NCBI RefSeq assembly: GCF_002968015.1
Contig: NZ_PUIP01000003.1
Location: forward strand, 62,001-126,000
DNA: 64,000 nucleotides
Origin: Massilia phosphatilytica
GTDB taxonomy: Bacteria > Pseudomonadota > Gammaproteobacteria > Burkholderiales > Burkholderiaceae_D
Reading direction: 5' to 3'
Shown here piece by piece: positions 1 through 9,062 of this stretch; the stretch's first letter is position 1; each line of letters starts with the position of its first letter. The notes under the pieces are model-generated. The model did no database searches, was not told where the DNA came from, and saw nothing but the letters and a program-made list of their open reading frames with translations. The translations under genes were made by a program, and so were the position numbers.

Positions 1-737
1 GGCTCGGCGACGGTGGCGAGGTGATGGTCGACGGCCTTGCGGCTCAGGTGGTCGAGCACGAAGCCTTCCGCGCCCAGGGCCGCGCGCTTGACCTGCTGGC
101 CCGTGCGGCTGGCGATGTACACGACGACCTTGCGGGGTGTTTGTGCTGGAGCGATGCTCGCCCGGCCATCGGTCCCGGCCTGCACTGGCAGCGGTTTCAG
201 GAGCGCGGGATCGACGTCGGCACCGGCGAAGGCCGCGATCATCTTTTCGCCATTCATCACGGCCGGCAGCGCGAAGCTCGTCGCACCCGCCGGCACGTCG
301 ATGACGTCCTGGCGCAGGCGCGCCGCCGCCTCGCCGACCGTGACGTGCGGCCCGCCGTACGGCCAGCCGCTGGCCAGGGTCATGTCGACGCGCATGCCGT
401 TGGCGCGGGCCGTGCGGTTGGCGAAGGACACGGCGTCGAGGAATTCGGGAGACAGGTACGGCACGTTGCGGATGCCGCGCGCGGCATCGTCGAGTTCCAT
501 GGGGTAGACGGGCTGGATTTCGACACCGCCGATCCCGCCGGCCTTCATCGCGAGGATCTCGCGTTCCAGCTCGGGTTTGACGACGGCCGGGCCGAACCAC
601 CACCAGCGCATCATGGGGCGGGCATCGGGCGGCGGTACCTGCAGGTGTTGGGCGACGTCGGCGAACGACGTGGACGGGCCGGCCGCGTGCGCGGCGAAGG
701 CGCACGACAGCGCGAGCGCCAGTAAGGGCTTCCTCAT
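1..737 (-). CDS. GH106-type alpha-L-rhamnosidase, N-terminal part (truncated by window edge)
   Basis: Reading the minus strand from ATG at 737 gives an open frame that runs off the window start, about 245 residues. It opens with a signal peptide (MRKPLLALALSCAFAAHAA). It then shows the segment PMMRWWWFGPAV, followed by AGGIGGVEIQPVYP and LASGWPYGGPHV. This W-rich start with a GGxE segment is typical of secreted family 106 glycoside hydrolases, which remove terminal alpha-L-rhamnose from rhamnogalacturonan or glycosides. It lies 69 bp downstream of the rhamnose isomerase on the same strand, so it probably belongs to that operon and supplies its substrate. The catalytic region lies outside the window, so activity cannot be judged. 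The family call rests on the N-terminus only. Confidence 0.8.
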   Translation of the reverse strand, partial: MRKPLLALALSCAFAAHAAGPSTSFADVAQHLQVPPPDARPMMRWWWFGPAVVKPELEREILAMKAGGIGGVEIQPVYPMELDDAARGIRNVPYLSPEFLDAVSFANRTARANGMRVDMTLASGWPYGGPHVTVGEAAARLRQDVIDVPAGATSFALPAVMNGEKMIAAFAGADVDPALLKPLPVQAGTDGRASIAPAQTPRKVVVYIASRTGQQVKRAALGAEGFVLDHLSRKAVDHHLATVAE

Positions 738-806
738 GCGGGAGACTCCGGGACGATGGGCGGAACGCGCCGGCGCGGCCGGCGCGTGCGAAAGCGCGAC
801 GGGGAT

Positions 807-2102
807 TTACACGATCCCGCTGCTGCTCGCCCCCGCCTTCGCCGGTCGCGCGCTTGCGACCTTGTCGCGATACCCGCTGGCCCGATAGCACGCCACCGGA
901 TCCGCCGCGCCACCCGAGCGCACGCGCGCCATCGCGAGGATCGGCGACACGTCCGTGCGGAACGCCTGCTTGAGCGCCTGCGCGGACAGCAGCACGTCGT
1001 TCGCTTCCTGCAGTCCGGCCAGTTGCGCGCGGTCGACGAGCGCCGCCTGTACGTACGCGCGCTGGACTTCCACGGCGCTGTTCATCAGGCTTTCCACCGG
1101 GTCCGTCACGTTGTGCGACTGGTCCAGCATGTAGGCGGGCTTGAACGCCGGGCCTTCGCGCAGCGCGGCGTCGGCCAGCTCGTTGAAGACCAGGAACAGC
1201 TGGAACGGATTGATCGAGCCCGAGTCGAGGTCGTCGTCGCCGTATTTACTGTCGTTGAAATGGAAGCCCCCCAGCTTGCCGAACTGCGCGAGGCGCGCGA
1301 CGATCATCTCGATGTTCGTGTTCGGCGCGTGGTGGCCCAGGTCGACGAGGCATTTCGCCTTCGGCCCAAGTGCCGTCGCGCAGGCAAAACTCGTGCCCCA
1401 GTCGGCGATCGTCGTCGCGTAGAACGCCGGCTCGAACAGTTTATGCTCGATGAAGACGTTCCAGTCGTCCGGCAGCGCCGCGTAGATCTCGCGCATGCTC
1501 TCCAGGTAGCGCTCCAGCGCGCCGCGCAGGTTGCTCTGCCCCGGGAAATTCGCGCCGTCGCCGACCCACACCGTCAGCGCCTTCGACCCGAGCTCGCGGC
1601 CCAGTTCGATGCACTCGATGTTGTGCTTGACGGCCTGCGCGCGCGTCGCCGCCGCGTTGGCCGTCAGGCTGCCGAATTTATACGTGTGCTCCTGGTTCTG
1701 CTGGTCCTGGAAGGTGTTCGAGTTGACGGCATCGAACGCGAGCCCCAGGTCGTCCGCCTTCTGGCGCAGTTCCTTCGCATCCGTCGGGCGGTCCCACGGG
1801 AAGTGCGGCGACACGGCCGGCGTGGCACGCGTCAGTTCGTTGATGACGGCGCAGTCGTCCAGCTTTTCGAACACGTTGCGCGGCTCGCCGCGGCCCGGGA
1901 AGCGCGCGAAGCGGGTGCCGCCCGTGCCCACACCCCAGCTGGGCACCGCGACCGCGAAGCGCTGCGCGAGGGCCGTCAATGCTTCGATATCCTGGCCGCG
2001 GCGGGCCAGCATGCCGCCGAGCGCCTCGTAGTCGGCTTCCAGCCGGGAGGCCAGCTGCGCGTTATGGTCGGCCACCAGACCGGCATCGATGAGGGTCGTC
2101 AT
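807..2102 (-). CDS. rhaI: L-rhamnose isomerase, Pseudomonas stutzeri/rhizobial subtype
   Basis: Converts L-rhamnose to L-rhamnulose, the first cytoplasmic step of rhamnose use. The 431-residue protein is a TIM-barrel sugar isomerase. Metal-ligand segments are visible: FIEHKLFEP (Glu), VDLGHHAP (Asp, His) and GFHFNDSKYGDDD (His, Asp). The start at 2102 (MTTLIDAGLV) is preferred over an upstream ATG at 2126 because AGGAGACA lies just before it. It sits 60 bp downstream of the aldolase/dehydrogenase gene on the same strand, in the order seen in rhizobial rhamnose loci. Length and motifs match the L-rhamnose catabolism isomerase group and not E. coli RhaA. Confidence 0.92.
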   Translation of the reverse strand: MTTLIDAGLVADHNAQLASRLEADYEALGGMLARRGQDIEALTALAQRFAVAVPSWGVGTGGTRFARFPGRGEPRNVFEKLDDCAVINELTRATPAVSPHFPWDRPTDAKELRQKADDLGLAFDAVNSNTFQDQQNQEHTYKFGSLTANAAATRAQAVKHNIECIELGRELGSKALTVWVGDGANFPGQSNLRGALERYLESMREIYAALPDDWNVFIEHKLFEPAFYATTIADWGTSFACATALGPKAKCLVDLGHHAPNTNIEMIVARLAQFGKLGGFHFNDSKYGDDDLDSGSINPFQLFLVFNELADAALREGPAFKPAYMLDQSHNVTDPVESLMNSAVEVQRAYVQAALVDRAQLAGLQEANDVLLSAQALKQAFRTDVSPILAMARVRSGGAADPVACYRASGYRDKVASARPAKAGASSSGIV

Positions 2103-2162
2103 TGTTGTCTCCTGTCGTCGCGGCACCGCGTCCGGCGGTGCCGCTGTTCTTCTGAATGGTTA

Positions 2163-4271
2163 TTATCGCGTGAACGCCGCCGCGTTGCCTGCATCGACGT
2201 TCAACACGTTGCCGGTGCTCTTGCCCGACTTCTCGCTGACGAAGAAATACACGGCTTCCGCGATATCTTCCGGGAACACGCTCTTCTTGAGCATGCTGCG
2301 CTTGCGGTAGAACTCTTCCACGTCGTCCGTATCGATCTTGTTCGACGCGGCGCGTTCTTCCTTCCACTTGCCGTCCCAGATACGCGAACCGCGAATGACG
2401 GCGTCCGGATTGACGACGTTGACGCGGATGCCGTGTTCCGCGCCTTCCAGCGCGATGCAGCGGGCCAGGTGGATCTCGGCCGCCTTCGCCGTGCAGTACG
2501 CGGATGCACCGGCCGATGCGACGAGGCCGTTCTTGCTGCCCACGAAGACGATACTGCCTCCCAGCTTCTGCTGCTTCATGATCTGGAACGTGTTGCGCGA
2601 CACGAGGAAGTAGCCCGTCACGAGGATGTCCTGGTTGCGCTTCCAGACTTCCAGCGACGTCTCGTCCAGCGGCGCGGCCGACGCGATCCCAGCGTTCGAC
2701 ACGAGCAGGTCGACGCCGCCGAAACGCAGCGCGGTTGCGGACAGGATGCCGCCCACCTCGTCCTCGCTCGTGATGTTCGCCTGCACGGTCGCCACGTTGT
2801 CCTTGCCCGCGACCTTGACGAGGTTTTCCCTGGCGCCTGCCAGCGCCTCCGCATCGATATCGGTCAGCATCACGCAAGCGCCTTCCTGCAGCAGCTGGCG
2901 CGCGACGGCCTGGCCGATGCCGCCGGCACCGCCGGTCACGAGGGCGATGCGGCCCGCGAGGCTCTTCGGCTTCGGCATGCGCTGCAGCTTCGCTTCTTCC
3001 AGCAGCCAGTATTCGATGTCGAACGCTTCCTGTTCCGGCAGGCCCACGTATTCGTCGACGCCGTTCGCGCCGCGCATCACGTTGATCGCGTTGACGTAGA
3101 ATTCGCCGGCGATGCGCGCCGTTGCCTTGTCTTTCGCGAACGACAGCATGCCCACGCCCGGGATCAGGTAGATGATCGGATTGGCGTCGCGGATCTTCGG
3201 CGACGTGGCGCGCTTGCAGCGCTCGTAGTAGGCGGTGTAATCGGCGCGGTAATCGCTCAGGGCCTGATCGAGACCGGCCACCAAACGATCAAAATCAGGG
3301 GCGGCCGGATCGAAGTCCAGCACCAGCGGGCGGATCTTCGTGCGCAGGAAGTGGTCCGGGCAGGACGTGCCGAGTGCGGCCAGCGGCGCGAGGTCGGCGC
3401 TGCAGACGAATTCCAGCACGGCGTCGGAATCGTCGAAGTGGCCCAGCTTGAACTCCTGCTGGCTGATCTTCCCGCGCAGCAGCGGCATCAGGCGGGCGAC
3501 GAGGGCCGCACGCGCATCCGCCGCCAGCGGCTGGGCGACCTGGCCGCCGAACACGGGCTGTTTCACGTTCGCAGCCAGCCATTCCTCGGCGCGCTTGATC
3601 ATCGCGAGCGTCGTCTCGTAGCACGACTTGGCCGTATCGCCCCACGTGAACAGGCCGTGGCCTTCGAGAATGATGCCCTTCAATTGCGGCTGTTCCTGCG
3701 ACAGTTGTTCCAGCTTCAGGCCGAGATCGTAGCCGGGACGCTGCCACGGCAGCCAACCCAGTGCGCCCTCGAAGATCTTCTCGGTCAGCGCGCGGCTGTT
3801 CTTGCAGGCGGCGATCGCGATCACGGCATCCGGGTGCATGTGGTCGACGTGCCTGCGGGCGATGTAGGCGTGCAGCGGCGTGTCGATCGACGCGGCGCGG
3901 GGATTCAGGTCGAACGTGCAGTGCGGCAGGTAGCCGACCATCTCGTCCTCGTGTTCCAGGCCGCGGTAGCGCTGTTTCAGGGCCTGCAGCTTGTCCATGT
4001 ACAGCGTCGAGAAGCCGTCCAGCTTGATCGAACCCAGGTCGCCGCCGGAGCCCTTCACCCACAACACGTCGACCTGTTCGCCCGTGAGCGGATCCGTCAT
4101 GACGATCTTCGCCGAGGTATTGCCGCCGCCGAAGTTCGTGATGCGCAGGTCGGAACCGAGCAGATTTGACCGGTACAGCAGCAGTTCAGGTTCGCTCAGC
4201 GTGGCGGCGTGCTGGTCGTCCCAGCGCGACGCGATCGGTTCCTTGTGCTTGGTGTCGCTCGTTGCACCCAT
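2163..4271 (-). CDS. rhaD: Bifunctional rhamnulose-1-phosphate aldolase / short-chain dehydrogenase
   Basis: A 702-residue fusion. The N-terminal half (about 20-380) is a class II aldolase-like domain that splits L-rhamnulose 1-phosphate to dihydroxyacetone phosphate and L-lactaldehyde. The C-terminal part (about 435-702) is a short-chain dehydrogenase with the nucleotide loop VTGGAGGIGQA and the active-site pair in SAYCTAKAAE (Tyr-x3-Lys), expected to oxidise lactaldehyde. This fusion is the known RhaD aldolase-ADH type of rhizobia and many Proteobacteria, so a separate lactaldehyde dehydrogenase is not needed. The ATG at 4271 is preceded by GGAGACG. It is the first gene of the minus-strand operon, divergent from the DeoR regulator across the region with the paired operators. 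Confidence 0.93.
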   Translation of the reverse strand: MGATSDTKHKEPIASRWDDQHAATLSEPELLLYRSNLLGSDLRITNFGGGNTSAKIVMTDPLTGEQVDVLWVKGSGGDLGSIKLDGFSTLYMDKLQALKQRYRGLEHEDEMVGYLPHCTFDLNPRAASIDTPLHAYIARRHVDHMHPDAVIAIAACKNSRALTEKIFEGALGWLPWQRPGYDLGLKLEQLSQEQPQLKGIILEGHGLFTWGDTAKSCYETTLAMIKRAEEWLAANVKQPVFGGQVAQPLAADARAALVARLMPLLRGKISQQEFKLGHFDDSDAVLEFVCSADLAPLAALGTSCPDHFLRTKIRPLVLDFDPAAPDFDRLVAGLDQALSDYRADYTAYYERCKRATSPKIRDANPIIYLIPGVGMLSFAKDKATARIAGEFYVNAINVMRGANGVDEYVGLPEQEAFDIEYWLLEEAKLQRMPKPKSLAGRIALVTGGAGGIGQAVARQLLQEGACVMLTDIDAEALAGARENLVKVAGKDNVATVQANITSEDEVGGILSATALRFGGVDLLVSNAGIASAAPLDETSLEVWKRNQDILVTGYFLVSRNTFQIMKQQKLGGSIVFVGSKNGLVASAGASAYCTAKAAEIHLARCIALEGAEHGIRVNVVNPDAVIRGSRIWDGKWKEERAASNKIDTDDVEEFYRKRSMLKKSVFPEDIAEAVYFFVSEKSGKSTGNVLNVDAGNAAAFTR

Positions 4272-4412
4272 AAATACGTCTCCATGTGTTTGCGTTGTGT
4301 GTCATCCGGCCCGCGCCGTGGGTCCACGGTCGCGGCATCCGGCACAGTAGAATTCAGCGGCCCAAGCAGTGTCAACGCGGAATCGATCAACATCGTGACC
4401 AAGAGCGATTTA

Positions 4413-4426
4413 ATCATCCGGTTGAT
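4413..4426. promoter_or_regulatory. Candidate RhaR (DeoR-family) operator 1
   Basis: ATCATCCGGTTGAT is a 14-bp palindrome with one mismatched pair. It shares the pattern ATCAwCCGkTTGAT with the site 51 bp downstream. Two such sites spaced about five helical turns apart between divergent rha operons fit a DeoR repressor that bridges both. Binding by RhaR is inferred. Confidence 0.55.
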
Positions 4427-4463
4427 CGGAACGCGCATTTCCGCGCCATCCGGAGACCAAATA

Positions 4464-4477
4464 ATCAACCGTTTGAT
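4464..4477. promoter_or_regulatory. Candidate RhaR (DeoR-family) operator 2
   Basis: ATCAACCGTTTGAT is the second copy of the 14-bp near-palindrome, with 5-bp outer arms ATCAA/TTGAT intact. It lies about 115 bp before the rhaR start and is flanked by further A/T-rich sequence, consistent with a promoter-proximal operator. Confidence 0.55.
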
Positions 4478-4591
4478 CATTTAACGATTGACGGCCTTTC
4501 AACTCCTCATTACTCTTTTTCCCAGACGGCGCGACCCACGGTACGACGCTGTCCAAGCCGCACAAAACATAAACGGCATAGGAGGAGACAC

Positions 4592-5494
4592 ATGGTGAAC
4601 CACAAACGCCGCAAGCGTTTGCTGAAACTGCTCGCCGAGCACCAGACGGCAACGGTCCAGCAACTCGTCGAATGGCTCAACGCGTCACCGGCCACGGTCC
4701 GGCGCGATATCAGCTGGCTCGCAGCCCGCAACCTGCTCACCCGCACCCGCGGCGGCGCCGAGAACCTGCTTCCCAAGAAGCGCCAGTTCCCGCTGTCGAG
4801 CGAAACGTTCCAGAACAACATCCAGTGCTACGCGGCCCGCAAACGGGCCATCGCCCGCCACGCGGCCGGCATGTGCACGGACGGCGAAACGATCATCATC
4901 AACGGCGGCACGACGACGTTCATGATGGCCGAGTTCCTGGCCGACAAACACCTCAAGATCCTGACCAATTCGTTCCTGATGGCGGAACGCCTGCTCGTCT
5001 CGAGCGAGAACGAGATCATCGTCCCCGGCGGGAAGGTCTACCGCGAGCAGAACGTGATCCTGTCCCCGTTCGACAACGACATCACCCAGCACCATTACGC
5101 CGGCAAGATGTTCATGAGCGTCTACGGCCTGTCGCTGCTCGGCCTGATGGAAGCGGACCCGCTGCTGATCCAGGCCGAGAAGCGCCTGATCAGCCAGGCG
5201 GAAGAACTGATCGTGCTGGCCGACAGTTCCAAATTCGCGCGCAAGGCGGGCCTGATCCTGTGCGGCCTCGATCGCGTCTCGACCGTCATCACGGACACCG
5301 GCGCCTCCGACAAGGCCGTACAGACGCTCGAGCAATACGGCGTGAAAGTCGTCACCGTCGAACCGGACGAAGTGGCGCCGAACGTGGGTGCGCCTTTTTT
5401 TAATCCGCAGTTCGACCTGCAATCGGCCGCGCTGTTCCACCTGGACGCGCAGCTCGACCCGCGGCTGGACGCGCAACTGGAGGCCGCACATTGA
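4592..5494 (+). CDS. rhaR: DeoR-family transcriptional regulator of rhamnose genes
   Basis: A 300-residue DeoR-type repressor. Residues about 5-57 form the winged helix (recognition segment SPATVRRDISWLAA) and the rest is the DeoR sensor domain, which usually binds a phosphorylated sugar intermediate. The start is fixed at 4592 by the strong ribosome site GGAGGAGACA directly upstream; the frame is open further 5' but has no such signal. Its place at the head of the transporter operon and beside rhaD matches rhizobial rhaR. The C-terminus ends in a short repeat (LDAQLDPRLDAQLEAAH) that is not part of the usual fold. The gene overlaps rhaS by 4 bp. Confidence 0.88.
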   Translation: MVNHKRRKRLLKLLAEHQTATVQQLVEWLNASPATVRRDISWLAARNLLTRTRGGAENLLPKKRQFPLSSETFQNNIQCYAARKRAIARHAAGMCTDGETIIINGGTTTFMMAEFLADKHLKILTNSFLMAERLLVSSENEIIVPGGKVYREQNVILSPFDNDITQHHYAGKMFMSVYGLSLLGLMEADPLLIQAEKRLISQAEELIVLADSSKFARKAGLILCGLDRVSTVITDTGASDKAVQTLEQYGVKVVTVEPDEVAPNVGAPFFNPQFDLQSAALFHLDAQLDPRLDAQLEAAH

Positions 5495-6498
5495 AGCTTA
5501 AAACCACCCTGCTCGCGCTGGCGGCCGTCGGTGTGCTGGCCGGCAGCACCGGCTGCACCGAAAAGAAACCCGAGAAGACCCGCATCGCGATGGTCGTGAA
5601 AAACCTCGGCAACGGCTTCTTCGACGCGGCCCACACGGGCGCGGACGAAGCGGCGAAACAGCTCGGCAACGTCGAAGTGATCTATACAGGTCCGACGACG
5701 CCCAGCGCCGAGGGCCAGATCGAGATCATCAACGCGCTGATCAGCCAGAAGGTCGATGCGATCGTGATCTCGGCGAACGACCCGAACGCGCTCGTGCCGA
5801 TCGCGAAGAAGGCGATGCAGCGCGGGATCAAGGTCGTGTCGTTCGACAGCGGCCTCGCGCCCGAAGGCCGGCAGATGCAGCTGAATCCATCGAACGCTGA
5901 ACTGATCGGCGCGAAGCAGATCCAGATGGCGGCGGACGAGATCGGGGGCGCGGGCGAGATCGCGATCCTCTCGGCATCCGCCCAGGCGACGAACCAGAAC
6001 ATCTGGATCGGCGTGATGAAGAAGGTACTGGAAAAGCCGGAGTATGCCAGGATCAAGCTGGTGGCCACCGTGTACGGCGACGACCAGTCGGATAAAAGCT
6101 ATCGCGAGGCGATCGGCCTGCTGCGCAGCCACCCTCAGCTCAAGGCGATCATCGCCCCGACCACCGTCGGCATCGTCGCGGCCAGCAAGGCTGTCGCCGA
6201 CGAGCACGTCGTCGGCAAGGTCTACGTGACGGGACTCGGCCTGCCGTCCGAGATGGCGGGCCACGTGAAGAGCGGCGCCGTGAAGGAATTTGCGATCTGG
6301 AACCCGATCGACCTGGGCTACGCCGCCACCTACGCGGCCGACCAGTTCGTGAAGGGCAAGGCCGAAGCGAAGCCGGGTGCCAGCGTGTCCGTCGGACGGC
6401 TGGGCAGCGTCACGCTCGACGCCAACGGCGAGGCCGCGCTGGGGCCGCCGTTCACGTATAACGCGGACAACGTCGACAAGTTCGCGAAGCTGTTCTAA
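5491..6498 (+). CDS. rhaS: Rhamnose ABC transporter substrate-binding protein
   Basis: Periplasmic binding protein of the ribose/rhamnose type (335 aa), expected to capture L-rhamnose and deliver it to RhaPQ-T. It starts at a TTG whose bases overlap the rhaR stop (TTGA), so its translation is probably coupled to rhaR. The N-terminus (MKLKTTLLALAAVGVLAGSTGC) ends in a Cys at residue 22 in a weak lipobox, so it may be an inner-membrane lipoprotein, which is unusual for this group in Gram-negatives. The core shows sugar-binding-protein features such as VVKNLGNGFF and VVSFDSG. It is followed after 57 bp by the ATPase gene. Confidence 0.88.
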   Translation: MKLKTTLLALAAVGVLAGSTGCTEKKPEKTRIAMVVKNLGNGFFDAAHTGADEAAKQLGNVEVIYTGPTTPSAEGQIEIINALISQKVDAIVISANDPNALVPIAKKAMQRGIKVVSFDSGLAPEGRQMQLNPSNAELIGAKQIQMAADEIGGAGEIAILSASAQATNQNIWIGVMKKVLEKPEYARIKLVATVYGDDQSDKSYREAIGLLRSHPQLKAIIAPTTVGIVAASKAVADEHVVGKVYVTGLGLPSEMAGHVKSGAVKEFAIWNPIDLGYAATYAADQFVKGKAEAKPGASVSVGRLGSVTLDANGEAALGPPFTYNADNVDKFAKLF

Positions 6499-6555
6499 GC
6501 CGTACGTTCAATCAACCGCCGTTCCCGTCCCCACCGGTCGGGAACGCAATATCCT

Positions 6556-8067
6556 ATGCCAGCCACCCAGACACCGCCGGTCCTCCAGCTGACCGGCATC
6601 AGCAAGCGCTTCAACGGCATCCATGCCCTGAACGGCGTGAACATCACGATCCGCGCCGGCGAATGCATGGCGCTCGTCGGCGAGAACGGCGCCGGCAAGT
6701 CCACGCTCGTGAAGACCCTCACGGGCATCTATCGCCCGGACGCCGGCACCATGTCCCTCGACGGCCGCCCTGTGACGTTCGCGAGCCCGCAGGAAGCGAT
6801 GGCCGCCGGGATCACGGCCGTGCACCAGGAGACCGTGATGTTCGACGAACTCTCCGTGGCCGAGAACATCTACGTCGGCCGCCAGCCCGTGCGCGGGGGA
6901 CGCATCGACTGGGCGCAGATCGAGCGCGAAGCGGAGGCATTGTTCGCCCGCCTCGAAGTCGCGCTGCCCGTGAAGGCGCGTGTCAAAGACCTGTCGGTGG
7001 CGCAGCGCCACTTCGTCGAGATCGCGCGCGCCCTCGCCCAGGACGCCCGCGTCGTCATCATGGACGAACCGACGGCCGCGCTGTCGCAGCGTGAGATCCG
7101 CGAGCTGTACCGTATCATCGAACAGCTCAAGGCCGCCGGCACTGCGATCATCTTCATCTCGCACAAATTCGACGAGATCTTCGAAGTGGCCGACTGCTAC
7201 ACGGTGCTGCGCGACGGCCAGTTCGTCGCCGAAGGCCGCCTCGCCGACATCACGGAACAGGAACTGGTCGCGCTGATGGTCGGCCGCGCCGTGCACCAGG
7301 CGTATCCGAAGGTGGATGCCGAGATCGGCGAACCGCTGCTCGTCGTGCAGAACCTGTCCCACCCCACCGAATTCGTCGACGTCAGCTTTACCTTGCGCCG
7401 CGGCGAGATCCTCGGCTTCTACGGCCTCGTGGGCGCCGGTCGCTCCGAAGTGATGCAGGCCCTGTTCGGCCTGACGCCGGGCGTGCAAGGCTACGTCACG
7501 CTGGACGGCCGGCCCGTGATGGCGCGCTCGCCGAGCGAAGCGATCGGCCTCGGCATCGCCTACGTGCCGGAAGACCGCCAGCACCACGGCGCCCACCTGA
7601 CGATGCCCATCCAGCACAACATCACCTTGCCGATCCTGTCGCGCATCGGCTTCTTCCTGCGCGGGCGCCGAGGGCAGGAAGCCGCCATCGCCCGCCATTT
7701 CGCGGAGCAGCTGGAACTCAAGGCCAGCCACCTGACGCAGCACGTGGCCGAACTCTCGGGCGGCAACCAGCAAAAGGTCGTCCTCGGCAAATGGCTGGCG
7801 ACGGCCCCGAAAGTGATCATCCTCGACGAGCCCACGAAAGGTATCGACATCGGCTCGAAAGCGGCCGTGCACCGCTTCATCAGCCAGCTCGTGGCGCGCG
7901 GCCTGTCGGTGATCCTCGTGTCGTCGGAACTGCCCGAAGTGCTGGGCATGGCAGACCGCATCGTCGTCATGCACCACGGCCGCGTGCAGCGCGAATTCCT
8001 GCGCGGCGAGGCGACGCCCGAAACGGTCGTCGCCGCCGCATCCGGCTTGACTACGGAGGCCGCATGA
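6556..8067 (+). CDS. rhaT: Rhamnose ABC transporter ATP-binding protein (two ATPase domains)
   Basis: A 503-residue sugar-importer ATPase with two nucleotide-binding domains. The first has Walker A GENGAGKST, signature LSVAQRH and Walker B VVIMDEPTAAL. The second has a degenerate Walker A (GLVGAGRSE), signature LSGGNQQK and Walker B VIILDEPTKGI, the usual asymmetry of CUT2 importers (RbsA/XylG-like). It energises rhamnose uptake through RhaP and RhaQ. It overlaps rhaP by 4 bp (ATGA). In Rhizobium leguminosarum the equivalent transporter depends on the kinase RhaK, encoded here in the same operon. Confidence 0.92.
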   Translation: MPATQTPPVLQLTGISKRFNGIHALNGVNITIRAGECMALVGENGAGKSTLVKTLTGIYRPDAGTMSLDGRPVTFASPQEAMAAGITAVHQETVMFDELSVAENIYVGRQPVRGGRIDWAQIEREAEALFARLEVALPVKARVKDLSVAQRHFVEIARALAQDARVVIMDEPTAALSQREIRELYRIIEQLKAAGTAIIFISHKFDEIFEVADCYTVLRDGQFVAEGRLADITEQELVALMVGRAVHQAYPKVDAEIGEPLLVVQNLSHPTEFVDVSFTLRRGEILGFYGLVGAGRSEVMQALFGLTPGVQGYVTLDGRPVMARSPSEAIGLGIAYVPEDRQHHGAHLTMPIQHNITLPILSRIGFFLRGRRGQEAAIARHFAEQLELKASHLTQHVAELSGGNQQKVVLGKWLATAPKVIILDEPTKGIDIGSKAAVHRFISQLVARGLSVILVSSELPEVLGMADRIVVMHHGRVQREFLRGEATPETVVAAASGLTTEAA

Positions 8068-9062
8068 ACATCCTGAAACAACGCGAACCCCTGCTGGCCG
8101 CGATGGTCGTGCTGCTCGTCGTCGCAGTCGGCCTGCGCGCACCGGTCTTCCTGTCGGCCGGCTCGCTCGCCAACCTCGTCACGGACAGTACGCTGCTCGT
8201 GATGCTGGCCCTCACCCAGATGCTCGTCATCGTCACGCGCGGCGTGGACTTGTCCGTCGCGTCGAACCTGGCCCTGTCCGGCATGGTCGCCGCGATGCTG
8301 GGTGCGAACGTCCCCGGCCTGCCGCTGCCGTTGATCGTGCTCGCGGCCGTCGCCGTCGGCCTGGCGCTCGGCCTCGTCAACGGCTGGCTGATCGGCTACC
8401 TCGAATTGCCGCCGATTGTCGTCACCCTGGGCACGATGAGCGTCTACCGCGGCGCCGTGTTCGTGCTGTCCGGCGGCGCGTGGGTGTCGGCGCACCAGAT
8501 GCCGCCGAACTTCATCGCCTTCCCGCTCGACCGCCTGCTGGGCCTCCCGCACCTCGTGTGGATCGCGGCCGCCACCCTCGCGCTGATGGCCTGGATCGCG
8601 CGCAGCACGAGGTTCGGCCGCGACCTGTACGCCATCGGCAACGCGCCGCAGTGTGCCGGCTACATCGGCATCCCGAGCCACAAGCGCCTGCTGTGGACAT
8701 ACGCGCTGTCCGGCGCCGTGGCCGGGTTATGCGGCTACCTGTGGGTGGCGCGCTATGCCGTCGCCTACACGGAAATCGCCTACGGTTTCGAATTCACCGT
8801 GATCGCCGCGTGCGTGATCGGCGGCGTGTCCATCGGTGGCGGCGTCGGCACGGTGCTCGGCGCGACGCTCGGTGCGCTGTTCCTCACCGTGATCGGCAAC
8901 GCGCTGCCCGTGCTGCAGGTCTCGCCGTTCTGGCAGAGCGCCCTCACCGGTCTCGTGATCCTCGTCGCCGTCCTCATCAACGCCCGCGGCGCCGGCCGCC
9001 GCAGCCGCCAGATCCTGCCGCTGCACGGTACGGACGCCCAACCCAACCGGAGTGCCGCGTGA
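8064..9062 (+). CDS. rhaP: Rhamnose ABC transporter permease
   Basis: A 332-residue CUT2 permease with about eight to ten hydrophobic segments. It starts at ATG 8064 inside the rhaT stop (ATGA), with AGGAGGC-like sequence (CGGAGGCCGC) before it. Typical family features are VTRGVDLSV near the N-terminus, the loop GRDLYAIGNAPQCAGYIGI and the glycine-rich IGGVSIGGGVGT. It is expected to form the membrane channel together with RhaQ. It overlaps rhaQ by 4 bp. Confidence 0.9.
   Translation: MNILKQREPLLAAMVVLLVVAVGLRAPVFLSAGSLANLVTDSTLLVMLALTQMLVIVTRGVDLSVASNLALSGMVAAMLGANVPGLPLPLIVLAAVAVGLALGLVNGWLIGYLELPPIVVTLGTMSVYRGAVFVLSGGAWVSAHQMPPNFIAFPLDRLLGLPHLVWIAAATLALMAWIARSTRFGRDLYAIGNAPQCAGYIGIPSHKRLLWTYALSGAVAGLCGYLWVARYAVAYTEIAYGFEFTVIAACVIGGVSIGGGVGTVLGATLGALFLTVIGNALPVLQVSPFWQSALTGLVILVAVLINARGAGRRSRQILPLHGTDAQPNRSAA

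Larger units (their letters stand above)
4272..4591. promoter_or_regulatory. Divergent control region between rhaD and rhaR
   Basis: This 320-bp region has no gene. It separates the catabolic operon (minus) from the regulator/transport operon (plus) and must hold promoters for both. It contains two near-identical 14-bp palindromes (4413 and 4464), listed separately, and a weaker related site ATCAACATCGTGAC at 4386. The ribosome site of rhaR (GGAGGAGACA) closes the region at 4581-4590. No clear pair of promoter hexamers stands out. Confidence 0.6.

Noticed and set aside
756..4169. 1137-codon plus-strand frame over the rhamnose catabolic genes
   Set aside because: It is antisense to rhaI and rhaD, which have clear family motifs; the composition is that of an antisense artefact.
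4286..4591. N-terminal extension of the DeoR regulator
   Set aside because: The frame is open but carries no domain and has the operators in it; a strong ribosome site marks the start at 4592.
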